This document shows positions 19,764-28,790 of a stretch of 32,996 bases of DNA, one piece after another. The notes beneath the pieces were generated by a model. The model did no database searches. It saw nothing but the letters and a program-made list of their open reading frames with translations, and was not told where the DNA came from. Position numbers and translations under genes: made by a program. Each line of letters begins with the position of its first letter. Position 1 is the first letter of the stretch. The DNA is taken from assembly GCA_003250495.1 (NCBI GenBank), contig QKGH01000260.1:1-32996 (forward strand). The letters are read 5' to 3'. This stretch comes from Marinobacterium sp. GTDB lineage: Bacteria > Pseudomonadota > Gammaproteobacteria > Pseudomonadales > Balneatricaceae.

Positions 19764-22025
19764 TCAGAGTACTCCCTTTACCACATCGACAAAGTACGCC
19801 TCGCTGCCATCGATGGTCTCGCGCACCAGGCCGTGGACATCGGTCTCGAAGCCAGGGAAGCGGGAGTTGAAGTCGCGGGCGAACTTCAGGTAACTGATGA
19901 TGGTCTGGTTGAAGCGCTCGCCCGGCACCAGCAGCGGGATGCCCGGCGGGTAGGGGGTGACCAGCATCGCCGTGACACGCCCCTCCAGCTCGTCGATCGA
20001 GACGCGCTCCACCTCGCGGTGCGCCATCTTGGCCCAGGCATCGGCCGGGGTCATCGCCGGCTGGATGTCGGACAGGTACATCTCGGTGGTGATGCGGGCG
20101 ACGTCGTATTCCCGGTACACGCTGTGGATCGCACCGCACAGGTCGCGCAGACCGATGCGCTCGTACTGCGGATGTTTGGCGGCGAACTCCGGCATCACCC
20201 GCCACATCGGCAGGTTGTTGTCGTAGTCGTCCTTGAACTGCTGCAGCTCGGTCACCATCGAGTTCCAGCGCCCCTTGGTGATACCGATGGTGAACATGAT
20301 GAAGAAGGAGTAGAGCCCGGTCTTCTCGATGATGATGCCGTGCTCGGCCAGGTATTTGCTGACGATGGCGGCGGGGATGCCGTCGGCAGCGAACTCACCG
20401 TTCAGGTTCAGCCCCGGGGTGATAATGGTCGCCTTGATCGGGTCGAGCATGTTGAAGCCCGATTCGATATGGCCGAAACCGTGCCAGTTGTCCTCTTCGT
20501 GGATCACCCAGTCGTCGCGATCGCCCAGTCCCTCTTCGGCCAGGCTGTCCGGTCCCCACACCTTGAACCACCAGTCGTTGTCGCCGAACTCGGCATCCAC
20601 CTTGCGCATGGCGCGGCGGAAGTCGATCGCTTCGAGCAGCGACTCCTCAACCAGTGCGGTGCCCCCCGGCGGCTCCATCATCGCCGCGGCCACGTCGCAG
20701 GAGGCGATGATCGCGTACTGCGGGCTGGTGGAGGAGTGCATCAGGTAGGACTCGTTGAAGCGGTGGGTGTCCAGCTTGCGCTGGGTACCATCCTGCACCA
20801 GGATCTGCGACGCCTGCGACAGACCGGCCAGCAGCTTGTGCGTGGACTGGGTGGCGAACACCAGGGTTTCATCGGAGCGCGGACGGTCCGCGCCGATCGC
20901 ATGCATGTCGTGGTAGAAGTCGTGGAACGCGGCGTGCGGCAGCCAGGCTTCGTCGAAGTGTAGCGTGTCGATGCTGTTGCCGAGCATCGCCTTGATCGTT
21001 TCCACGTTGTACAGAATACCGTCGTAGGTGCTCTGAGTGATGGTCAGAATACGCGGCTTCTTGTTGGCGGCGGCACGGGCGAACGGATTGGCTTCGATCT
21101 TCTTGCGGATCGTCTCCGGATCGAACTCGCTCTTCGGAATCGGACCGATGATGCCGTAGTGGTTGCGGGTCGGCATCAGGAATACCGGAATCGCGCCGGT
21201 CATGATGATCGAGTGCAGGATCGATTTGTGGCAGTTGCGGTCGACCACGACGATGTCGCCCGGCGCCACGGTGGAGTGCCACACCACCTTGTTGGAGGTG
21301 GAGGTGCCGTTGGTGACGAAGAACAGGTGGTCGCAGTTGAAGATACGCGCCGCGTTGGCTTCGCTGTCCGACACCGGGCCGGTGTGGTCGAGCAACTGGC
21401 CCAGTTCGTCGACGGCGTTGCAGACGTCGGCACGCAGCATGTTTTCACCGAAGAACTGGTGGAACATCTGTCCCACCGGGCTCTTCAGGAAGGCGACGCC
21501 GCCGGAGTGTCCGGGACAGTGCCAGGAGTAGGAGCTGTCGCTGGCGTAATCCATCAGGGCACGGAAGAAGGGCGGTGCCAGACACTCCAGGTACTTTTTC
21601 GCTTCGCGGATGATGTGGCGGGCGACGAACTCCGGGGTGTCCTCGAACATATGGATGAAACCGTGCAGTTCGCGCAGCACATCGTTGGGGATGTGGCGCG
21701 AGGTGCGGGTTTCGCCATAGAGGAAGATCGGAATATCGTTGTTGCGCTTGCGCACCTCCTCGATGAAGCCGCGCACCGGCTTCAACGCCAGTTCCACGTC
21801 TTCGTCGGAGCCGTTGCCGAACTCCTCGTCATCGATCGACAGAATGAAGCAGGAGGCACGGCTGGCCTGCTGGGCGAATGAGGTCAGATCGCCGTAACTG
21901 GTGAAGCCGACGACCTCCATCCCCTCCTTGCCAATCGCGGCGGCCAGGTCGCGAATACCTGAACCGGAGATATTTTCGGAGCGAAAATCTTCATCGATGA
22001 TGAGAACCGGGAAACGAAATTTCAT
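19764..22025 (-). CDS. Arg/Lys/Orn decarboxylase, PLP fold-type I (biodegradative, LdcA/AdiA-like)
   Basis: WHCPGHSGGVAFLKSPVGQMFHQFFGENMLRADVC, FVTNGTSTSNKVV, TLHFDEAWLPHAAFHDFY, QSTHKLLAGLSQAS; start MKFRFPVLIIDEDF at 22025. Confidence 0.92.
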   Translation of the reverse strand: MKFRFPVLIIDEDFRSENISGSGIRDLAAAIGKEGMEVVGFTSYGDLTSFAQQASRASCFILSIDDEEFGNGSDEDVELALKPVRGFIEEVRKRNNDIPIFLYGETRTSRHIPNDVLRELHGFIHMFEDTPEFVARHIIREAKKYLECLAPPFFRALMDYASDSSYSWHCPGHSGGVAFLKSPVGQMFHQFFGENMLRADVCNAVDELGQLLDHTGPVSDSEANAARIFNCDHLFFVTNGTSTSNKVVWHSTVAPGDIVVVDRNCHKSILHSIIMTGAIPVFLMPTRNHYGIIGPIPKSEFDPETIRKKIEANPFARAAANKKPRILTITQSTYDGILYNVETIKAMLGNSIDTLHFDEAWLPHAAFHDFYHDMHAIGADRPRSDETLVFATQSTHKLLAGLSQASQILVQDGTQRKLDTHRFNESYLMHSSTSPQYAIIASCDVAAAMMEPPGGTALVEESLLEAIDFRRAMRKVDAEFGDNDWWFKVWGPDSLAEEGLGDRDDWVIHEEDNWHGFGHIESGFNMLDPIKATIITPGLNLNGEFAADGIPAAIVSKYLAEHGIIIEKTGLYSFFIMFTIGITKGRWNSMVTELQQFKDDYDNNLPMWRVMPEFAAKHPQYERIGLRDLCGAIHSVYREYDVARITTEMYLSDIQPAMTPADAWAKMAHREVERVSIDELEGRVTAMLVTPYPPGIPLLVPGERFNQTIISYLKFARDFNSRFPGFETDVHGLVRETIDGSEAYFVDVVKGVL

Positions 22026-22360
22026 CCACTCTGCCTGTCTGTTGCGTTGTTGATTAGCGGTGTATCCGGAGCTGTCAGCGCTATGGGCAGCTCGGGATAG
22101 CGGGCGCTGGGGATGCAAACTGGCGGGTAAGTTTAGCAGCCGTATCGGCAAGTATAAATGAGTCCTCATTGCGGCGTTGTTGCGGACTCGGCGCGGACCG
22201 ATGGTTCATGGCTGTGACCGCGAGGAGCCGACGGCGGCCGGCGCTTTGCCACGGCGCGGATGAACTATGCTCCTAATGTTGTCGGGGTTAAAGATTTCTA
22301 TTAGATATTGTTTAAAGCGGATGTCGCCGCCCGTCTACATAACTATAAGAGGAGAACGCT

Positions 22361-23998
22361 ATGAACCGCCTTGTAAACCTGCTGGGAGGAGGCCTGTTGA
22401 GCCTGGCGACGGTGGGTGTGGCCGCGCCCCATGCCGCGGCGCTGCCGAATCTACCGTTCATTCCCGGGCAGATCGTGGTGCAGGCCGATGGCGCGGCGTT
22501 GAGCGGCGAAGAGCTGATCCGGGTGTTGCCGCGGGCGGGACTGGCGGTGATCGCCGTCGAGCCGGGTCAGGAGCTCGCGGCGTTGGCCCGGCAACGCGCC
22601 CTGGGACGGCGGGCGATGCTGAACCTGCAGGCCACGGCCTTCGCCGAGGTGAACGATCCCTATCGCGCCTTGCAGTGGCACCTGGATGTCATCGAAGCGG
22701 CGCCGGCCTGGGATCTGGCGAACGGTGCCGGCGTCCTGGTGGCGGTGCTCGACACCGGGCTGGTGCGCAGTGGGGCCAGCGACGGTATCGGTTGCGTCGA
22801 GGCGGGCCGGGATATCGTCAACGACGATGACGACCCCAGCGACGGTAACGGCCACGGTACCCATGTCAGCGGTACCCTGGCGCAGGCCACCGATAATGGC
22901 GTCGGGGTCGCCGGCGTCGCCTACGGCGCCTGTATCCTGCCGGTCAAGGTGCTGTCCGATCAGGGTTCCGGAGGCTTTGCCGGGATCGCCGAGGGGATCT
23001 ACTGGGCGGTGGATCGCGGTGCCCAGGTGATCAATATGAGCCTGGGGGTCAGTGCCCGCTACGGCATTACCAACGATCCGGTGCTGGATCCGGCGCTCGA
23101 CTACGCCTATGGCCGGGGCGTCACCGTGGTGGCGGCCGCCGGCAACGACAGCTATAGGCGCAACGTCTCCTATCCGGCGATCTATCCCACCACGATCGCG
23201 GTGGGGGCAACCGATGCGCGCAATCAGCTGGCGCCCTATTCCAATCGCGGCACCGGGCTCGATCTGGTCGCCCCGGGTGGCGATAACAGTCGCGACGACA
23301 ACGGTGACGGTTATGCCGACGGGGTGTTGCAGGAGAGCCGTTACAACGGCAGTTGGAACTACTATTTCTTCCAGGGCACCTCGATGGCGACGCCCCATGT
23401 CGCCGCGGCAGCGGCGTTGCTGCTGCAGCACGAGGCGTTGAGCCCGGACCAGGTGCGTGACCGTCTCGGCGCCACCGCGCTCGATCTGGGTAGCACCGGC
23501 TACGACAGCAGTTATGGCAATGGCCTGATTCAACTGCTGTCCGCACTGAGCGCCGGTGCCGTCAGTGGCAATGCGAACCCGGTGGCGAGCTTCCAGGCGA
23601 GTTGCGACGCGCTGCTCTGTCAGTTCGATGGCAGTGCCTCCTACGATCCCGATAGCAGCGATACGCTGACCTACGCCTGGGATTTTGGTGACGGCACGAT
23701 CGACAATATATCCGGGGCGTCTGCCAGTCATGAGTTTACCGCCGCGGCGAGCTATGTCGTCACGCTGAAGGTGAGCGATGGCCAGAATGGGATGGGCAGC
23801 GCACAGCAGTCGCTCAGTGTCACCTCCGCGGCGGCCGGTTGTACCGATGCCGACGGCGATGGCGTCTGCTCCATCGCCAGCGGCGGTACCGATTGCGACG
23901 ACAGCGATCCCAACGTCTATCCTGGCCATAACGATACCCGGGGACGCTGGGGACGGGATGGCGTCGACAACGATTGCGATGGCGTCCCCGATGCCTGA
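22361..23998 (+). CDS. Secreted S8 (subtilisin-like) serine protease with PKD domain and MopE-type metal-binding-motif tail
   Basis: Signal-peptide-like N-terminus; AVLDTGL, GHGTHVSGT, GTSMATPHVAAAAALL catalytic blocks; PKD (DPDSSDTLTYAWDFGDGT); C-terminal DADGDGVCS...TDCDDSDPNVYPG...DGVDNDCDGVPDA. Confidence 0.92.
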   Translation: MNRLVNLLGGGLLSLATVGVAAPHAAALPNLPFIPGQIVVQADGAALSGEELIRVLPRAGLAVIAVEPGQELAALARQRALGRRAMLNLQATAFAEVNDPYRALQWHLDVIEAAPAWDLANGAGVLVAVLDTGLVRSGASDGIGCVEAGRDIVNDDDDPSDGNGHGTHVSGTLAQATDNGVGVAGVAYGACILPVKVLSDQGSGGFAGIAEGIYWAVDRGAQVINMSLGVSARYGITNDPVLDPALDYAYGRGVTVVAAAGNDSYRRNVSYPAIYPTTIAVGATDARNQLAPYSNRGTGLDLVAPGGDNSRDDNGDGYADGVLQESRYNGSWNYYFFQGTSMATPHVAAAAALLLQHEALSPDQVRDRLGATALDLGSTGYDSSYGNGLIQLLSALSAGAVSGNANPVASFQASCDALLCQFDGSASYDPDSSDTLTYAWDFGDGTIDNISGASASHEFTAAASYVVTLKVSDGQNGMGSAQQSLSVTSAAAGCTDADGDGVCSIASGGTDCDDSDPNVYPGHNDTRGRWGRDGVDNDCDGVPDA

Positions 23999-24093
23999 GG
24001 AGACGCTCGCCGGCGGCGCAGGGGCGGACGTGGAGCAAGGTGCGCGCCGCGCGCGGTCGCGGGCGTGTCAATAACGCTAGCCAGGGGGTTCGT

Positions 24094-25746
24094 ATGGTCG
24101 TGGAGACTGTCCGTGGACAGCAGATTCCATCGGCGTTGAACCCGGCAGGCTACGGCAGTCTGCTGGATCTGTTCGATGCGAGCGTTGCGCGTTATGCGGA
24201 GCGGCCGGCTTTCACCAGCTTCGGCCGAACGCTGAGCTATGCCGAACTCGATCGGCTGGCGGCGGCGTTCGCCGTCTATCTGCAGCGCCATACCGATCTG
24301 CAGCCGGGCGATCGTATCGCCATCCAGCTGCCCAATCTGATCCAGTATCCGGTGGTGCTGTACGGCGCCCTGCGTGCCGGTCTGGTCGTGGTCAATACCA
24401 ACCCCCTCTATACCCCGGCGGAGATGGCGTACCAGTTCCGCGATAGCGGCGCCCGGGCCCTGGTCATCCACAAGAGCATGGCGCACAAGGCGGAACAGAT
24501 CCTGGCGGATACCGAGATTAGCACCGTATTCGTGACCCAGTTGGGGGACCTGCACGGTTTCGTGCTGAGGACGTTGCTGAACGTGGCGGTTAAGTATGTG
24601 AAGCGGATGGAGCCGGCCTACCGCTTGCCCGGGGCGGTAAACCTGCGCCGGGCCCTGATGCGGCATCTCGGCGAGCGCCCCGAGCGCAGGCCGGTCAGCC
24701 CCGGGGAGCTGGCCCTGCTACAGTACACCGGCGGCACCACGGGGATATCGAAGGGGGCGATGCTGACCCACGCCAATCTGGTCAGCAACCAGCTGCAGGT
24801 GGCCGCGGTGATGCGTACGGCGGATCCGGCCTGGGCGCGGACGGTGATCCTGCCGCTGCCGCTCTACCATATCTATGCCTTCACCGTGGCGCAGATCGTA
24901 CTGGTCCATGGCGGTCATCTGGTGCTGATCCCCAATCCGCGCGATCTCAACGCCTTCATCAAGGAGCTGGGGCGGTGGCAGATGACGACGCTGATCGGTA
25001 TCAACTCGCTGTTCAATGGCCTGTGCCAGCGGGAGCGTTTCGGCCAGCTCGATTTCAGCCAGTTACGGATCACCCTGTCCGGTGGCATGGCCTTGAGCCA
25101 CACGGTCGCCGAGCGCTGGTTCCAGATTACCGGGTGCGAGATCAGCGAGGGCTATGGTTTGACCGAGGCGGCACCGGTGGTCTGTCTCAATCCGCCGGGG
25201 CGCGAGCTGTTGGGCTGCATCGGTCCGCCGTTACCGTTGACGGAGGTGCGCATCGTCGACGATAGCGGGGCGCTGCTGCCCGCCGGGCGGGCCGGCGAGC
25301 TGTGCGTGCGCGGTCCCCAGGTGATGCCCGGATACTGGCGGCATGAGGCGGAGACCCGCGCCGCGTTCACGGCCGACGGTTTCCTGCGTACCGGTGACGT
25401 GGCGGTGCGCGAGGCCAACGGCTATCTGCGTATCGTCGATCGGATCAAGGATCTGGTGATCGTATCGGGTTTCAACGTCTACCCGAACGAGGTGGAGGAG
25501 GTGATCAACGCGCATCCCGGTGTCAGCGAGTGCGCGGTGATCGGGATTCCGGACGAGGAGTGCGGCGAGGTGATCAAACTGTTCGTGGTCCCGCAGGATC
25601 CCGACCTGGATCCGCAGCAGTTGCGCGCCTGGTGCCGCGAACGCCTGACCCGCTACAAGATTCCGCGCGTGATCCAGCTGGTGGACGCGCTGCCCAAGTC
25701 GACCGTCGGCAAGGTGGTGCGGCGGCTGCTGCGGGAAACCGGCTGA
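24094..25746 (+). CDS. Long-chain fatty-acid-CoA ligase (AMP-binding, FadD-like)
   Basis: LQYTGGTTGISKGAMLTHANLVSN, GYGLTEAAPVV, FLRTGDVAVREANGYLRIVDRIKDLVIVSGFNVYPNEVEEVI. Confidence 0.92.
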   Translation: MVVETVRGQQIPSALNPAGYGSLLDLFDASVARYAERPAFTSFGRTLSYAELDRLAAAFAVYLQRHTDLQPGDRIAIQLPNLIQYPVVLYGALRAGLVVVNTNPLYTPAEMAYQFRDSGARALVIHKSMAHKAEQILADTEISTVFVTQLGDLHGFVLRTLLNVAVKYVKRMEPAYRLPGAVNLRRALMRHLGERPERRPVSPGELALLQYTGGTTGISKGAMLTHANLVSNQLQVAAVMRTADPAWARTVILPLPLYHIYAFTVAQIVLVHGGHLVLIPNPRDLNAFIKELGRWQMTTLIGINSLFNGLCQRERFGQLDFSQLRITLSGGMALSHTVAERWFQITGCEISEGYGLTEAAPVVCLNPPGRELLGCIGPPLPLTEVRIVDDSGALLPAGRAGELCVRGPQVMPGYWRHEAETRAAFTADGFLRTGDVAVREANGYLRIVDRIKDLVIVSGFNVYPNEVEEVINAHPGVSECAVIGIPDEECGEVIKLFVVPQDPDLDPQQLRAWCRERLTRYKIPRVIQLVDALPKSTVGKVVRRLLRETG

Positions 25747-25755
25747 CGGCGATCC

Positions 25756-26337
25756 TCAGTGCGCCGGGCAGTGGACGCCAACGCCCTGCAGGGCCTGGTG
25801 CAACGCCCGGCTGACGCAGGTCACCGCGGTGTCCTGGTCGAGGCCGTAAAGCACGCGGTAGTAGTGCCAGGTCGTGGCGGTGAGCAGGTAGCGGATATTG
25901 GCCGTGGCGATCAATTGCTCCTGTGCCGTTGCCTCCGCGGCGTAACGTTTGACGATCCGCTCGATCGCGGCCCAGCGCGCGGTTCCCGAGGTCTTGACGA
26001 TGCGCTCGAACAGGTCGGAGTGCAGCGCAGCGACGGTCAGGGCACGCTCCTCCTCATAGCGCGCGAACATCCGGCCGGGCATCTGCAACAGCGATTCCAG
26101 CGTCTCCTCGAGTGCCGGCAGTGCCAGGCGCGCGGTCAGCGCGGCGGCAATCGCATCCAACAGCTCATCCCTGGACGCGTAGTAGCGGAACACCGTGCGC
26201 TCCGACATGCCGGCCTGCTTGGCGATGGCGCGTACCGTCAGCGCCTCGGCGGAGCGCGCCGCGAGCAGCTCCAGGGCGCTATCCAGGATCAGTTGGTTGG
26301 TGAGTCGAGTCTGCATCTCGGACAATCGGGACATCAC
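25756..26337 (-). CDS. TetR/AcrR-family transcriptional regulator
   Basis: N-terminal HTH: LILDSALELLAARSAEALTVRAIAKQAGMSERTVFRYYASRDELLDAI. Confidence 0.92.
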   Translation of the reverse strand: MMSRLSEMQTRLTNQLILDSALELLAARSAEALTVRAIAKQAGMSERTVFRYYASRDELLDAIAAALTARLALPALEETLESLLQMPGRMFARYEEERALTVAALHSDLFERIVKTSGTARWAAIERIVKRYAAEATAQEQLIATANIRYLLTATTWHYYRVLYGLDQDTAVTCVSRALHQALQGVGVHCPAH

Positions 26338-26361
26338 TACTCCGCCTTATCTCCAGTGTGT

Positions 26362-26399
26362 TGACATGCATTATAACCTAATGTCATGCTATGTGACAT
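26362..26399. promoter_or_regulatory. Putative operator cluster for the divergent TetR regulator, overlapping the tetR -10 region
   Basis: Three TGACAT/ATGTCA half-sites (26362-67, 26381-86, 26394-99); TGTCA-N7-TGACA at 26382-26398; ATTATA at 26370-26375 reads TATAAT on the minus strand. Confidence 0.55.
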
Positions 26400-26447
26400 A
26401 TTGATTTTGACCCGCGGCGGTCATTAACCCCAGGAAGGAGCGGAGCG

Positions 26448-26972
26448 ATGGGCGGCATCGGTCAGGTTTTGCTGCAAAAAAACGGCGAGGGTTTGGGTGT
26501 GGGCGGTACCGGAGCGGCAACCGGCGCCAACCGGGGTGAGGCGGCGCTGTTTTGCCGCCGGGGCGAGGGCGAAGTGTTGCAGGTGCTGGGCACCCGCACC
26601 CGTTTCCTGTGTGCCGGCGAAGCGACGCAGCGGGCGTTTTCGCTGATGGAGGTCGATGTGCCGGCGGGTTTCGGACCGCCGCTGCATCGCCATCCCTGGG
26701 CGGAGGGGTACTACATCCTGAGCGGGGCGGTGGGGTTTACCGTCGACGGGCGGCAGGTCGTCGCCAGTGCCGGCGATTTTCTCTATGCCCCGGCCCTGGT
26801 GCCGCATAGCTTCTGCGGCCAGAGCGAGGAGCCGGCGCAGATGCTGATCTTCGACCTGCCGGCACATGCACAGGCGTTCTTCCGCGCGATCGACCGCGAA
26901 GTCAAATCGATTCCGGCCGATCTGCACAAACTGCCGGCGCTGGGGGCGGAGCATCATCTGGAGTTTCTCTGA
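26448..26972 (+). CDS. Cupin-domain protein
   Basis: GFGPPLHRHPWAEGYYILSGAVGFTVDGRQVVASAGDFLYAPALVPHSF; SD aaggag upstream. Confidence 0.85.
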   Translation: MGGIGQVLLQKNGEGLGVGGTGAATGANRGEAALFCRRGEGEVLQVLGTRTRFLCAGEATQRAFSLMEVDVPAGFGPPLHRHPWAEGYYILSGAVGFTVDGRQVVASAGDFLYAPALVPHSFCGQSEEPAQMLIFDLPAHAQAFFRAIDREVKSIPADLHKLPALGAEHHLEFL

Positions 26973-27029
26973 GCCGTAGCGAACAGTGGGGAAGGGCCTG
27001 GCGGAGAAGGGGCCGCCAGGCGTAACAGT

Positions 27030-27045
27030 TGTCGTGTTCACGACA
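27030..27045 (+). promoter_or_regulatory. Candidate NifA UAS (TGT-N10-ACA), perfectly palindromic arms
   Basis: TGTCGTG-TT-CACGACA, about 105 bp upstream of a -24/-12-like element. Confidence 0.65.
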
Positions 27046-27150
27046 TTTTCAGGGGCGCGCACCGGGCGGCGATTGTCGCAGGGACGACGCCTCTTTTTTT
27101 AATCCTATGATTATTAAACATTATTTTTTACCGAGCACGCAGCTGGCAGC

Positions 27151-27166
27151 TGGAGCGGCGCTTGCA
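27151..27166 (+). promoter_or_regulatory. Putative sigma54 promoter for the second NifX-family gene
   Basis: TGGAGCGGCGCTTGCA: invariant GG-N10-GC spacing and a perfect TTGCA -12 half; two mismatches in the -24 half. Confidence 0.6.
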
Positions 27167-27216
27167 GGTCCCCTGTTCTAACGGCACCCGCCGACAATAG
27201 CGAGCAGGAGAGTTCC

Positions 27217-27693
27217 ATGACTACAGAGACCGCTGTCAGCTGCATCGCCGATGCAGTCACCGATAGCCAGGCCCTGATCGTTGCCTTCGCCTCGATGGAT
27301 GGGGAGATGGTCGATCAGCATTTCGGTTCCGCGCAGGCGTTCTACGCCTGGGCCGTGACCGCCGACAGTGCCGAGCTGATCGCCCAGCAGGGTTTCGGTT
27401 ACGAGAAGAAGGATGGTAACGAGGACAAGCTGAAACCCAAGCTGACCTGGTTGGTCGGTGCCGATGTGGTCTATTGCGGCTCGATCGGTGGCTCGGCGAC
27501 CCGGCAACTGGTGATGCTCGGGATCAACCCGATACAGGTCAAGGGCGGACCCGATGTGGAGGAGCTGATCGAGGCGCTGCAGGGGCAGCTCAAAGGCGAA
27601 CCGGAGTTCTGGCTGGCCAACATCCTGAAGCAGAAACAGGCCGGCGGTGCCGACCGTTTCGATCAGATGGCGGATGAGGGGTGGGACGAGTAA
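27217..27693 (+). CDS. Second NifX/NifY-family iron-molybdenum cofactor-binding protein
   Basis: IVAFASMDGEMVDQHFGSAQAFYAWAV, VYCGSIGGSATRQLVMLGINPIQV, C-terminal RFDQMADEGWDE; clearly related to the NifX at 1053. Confidence 0.9.
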   Translation: MTTETAVSCIADAVTDSQALIVAFASMDGEMVDQHFGSAQAFYAWAVTADSAELIAQQGFGYEKKDGNEDKLKPKLTWLVGADVVYCGSIGGSATRQLVMLGINPIQVKGGPDVEELIEALQGQLKGEPEFWLANILKQKQAGGADRFDQMADEGWDE

Positions 27694-27857
27694 TCGTCCC
27701 CGCTTAGCCGCGGCACCGTCGCTGGCATTCGTGCCGGAAAGAGGGATAATGGCGCTCCCTCATTGCTTATCGGTGTCCAGGGCGCGGTGAATCCGGAACC
27801 TCTGCTACAAACGACAGCCCCGACGCGGCGCCCGGGATCGGGATCCGCGGCTTGATC

Positions 27858-28748
27858 ATGCTGCACGCTTTTATCCAGGCGATGCTGCCCGTGTTCCTGC
27901 TGGCGGGCCTCGGCGCGCTGCTCAGCCATAAAACCACCTGGCTCGATAATCCCGCACTGGCCGCGCTGGTCACCAACATCGGCCTGCCGGCGCTGCTGCT
28001 GCATTCGGTGCTGAAGATGGAGCTGGCGCTGGCCGGTATGGCGCAACTGCTGCTGGCGATGGCCGCCAGCCTGGCGGCGGTGGCGCTGGTGACCTGGGGT
28101 GTGCTGCGCCTGACCGGACATTCGGTGCGCTACTACCTGCCGGTGCTGACCAATCCCAACACCGGTAATCTTGGCATTCCCGTCGTATATGCGCTGCTGG
28201 GTGAGCAGGCGCTGGGCATCGCCGTCATCATCTCCTCGGTGGTGACGATCAGCCATTTCACCCTCGGTGTCGGGGTGATGTCGGGTCGCTTCTCCGGGCG
28301 CCAGATAATGCGTAATGCGCCGGCCCTGGCGCTGCTGCTCGGGGCGCTGCTGCTCGGCTTGCAGATCGAGCTGCCCGACTTCGCGATGCACAGCCTCGAT
28401 ATGCTCGGGGGAATCACCCTGCCGCTGATGCTGATGTTGTTGGGGCGCTCGTTGAGCCATCTGCGCCTGGGCGGATCGACCCGCTGGGGGATGCTCGCGG
28501 CGATGGCACTGTACCGGCCGTTGATCGGGGCCGGCGTGGCGTCGCTGATGGCCCCGCTGTTTGGCCTCGACGATCTGGCGGGGCTGACGCTGATGATGCA
28601 GTGTGCGATGCCGACGGCGGTCATCAGCTATATCCTGGTCACCCGCTATCAGGGGCCGGTCGATGAGACCGCGGCCCTGATCGTCCTGTCGTTGCCAACC
28701 TCCCTGTTGACCGTCGCGGCGCTCAACATGCTGTGCAACGTCGGCTGA
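27858..28748 (+). CDS. AEC-family transporter (auxin efflux carrier-like)
   Basis: Multi-TM; LPVLTNPNTGNLGIPVVYALLGEQALGIAVIISSV, MQCAMPTAVISYILVTRY. Confidence 0.88.
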   Translation: MLHAFIQAMLPVFLLAGLGALLSHKTTWLDNPALAALVTNIGLPALLLHSVLKMELALAGMAQLLLAMAASLAAVALVTWGVLRLTGHSVRYYLPVLTNPNTGNLGIPVVYALLGEQALGIAVIISSVVTISHFTLGVGVMSGRFSGRQIMRNAPALALLLGALLLGLQIELPDFAMHSLDMLGGITLPLMLMLLGRSLSHLRLGGSTRWGMLAAMALYRPLIGAGVASLMAPLFGLDDLAGLTLMMQCAMPTAVISYILVTRYQGPVDETAALIVLSLPTSLLTVAALNMLCNVG

Positions 28749-28790
28749 ACCCTTTCCCGAAGCGTTTTTTCCCGGAGTTAGCACCCGTCC

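Noticed and set aside
19611-20963. 450-aa plus-strand ORF opposite the decarboxylase
   Set aside because: Antisense to the decarboxylase and starts inside the terminator region; no domain recognised.
22451-23929. 492-aa minus-strand ORF opposite the S8 protease
   Set aside because: Shadow ORF; the sense strand carries all three subtilase motif blocks.
26997-27020. CCTGGCGG-N8-CCGCCAGG hairpin after the cupin gene as a regulatory RNA
   Set aside because: More simply a transcript-end hairpin of the cupin gene; no T-tract and no further structure to support an ncRNA.
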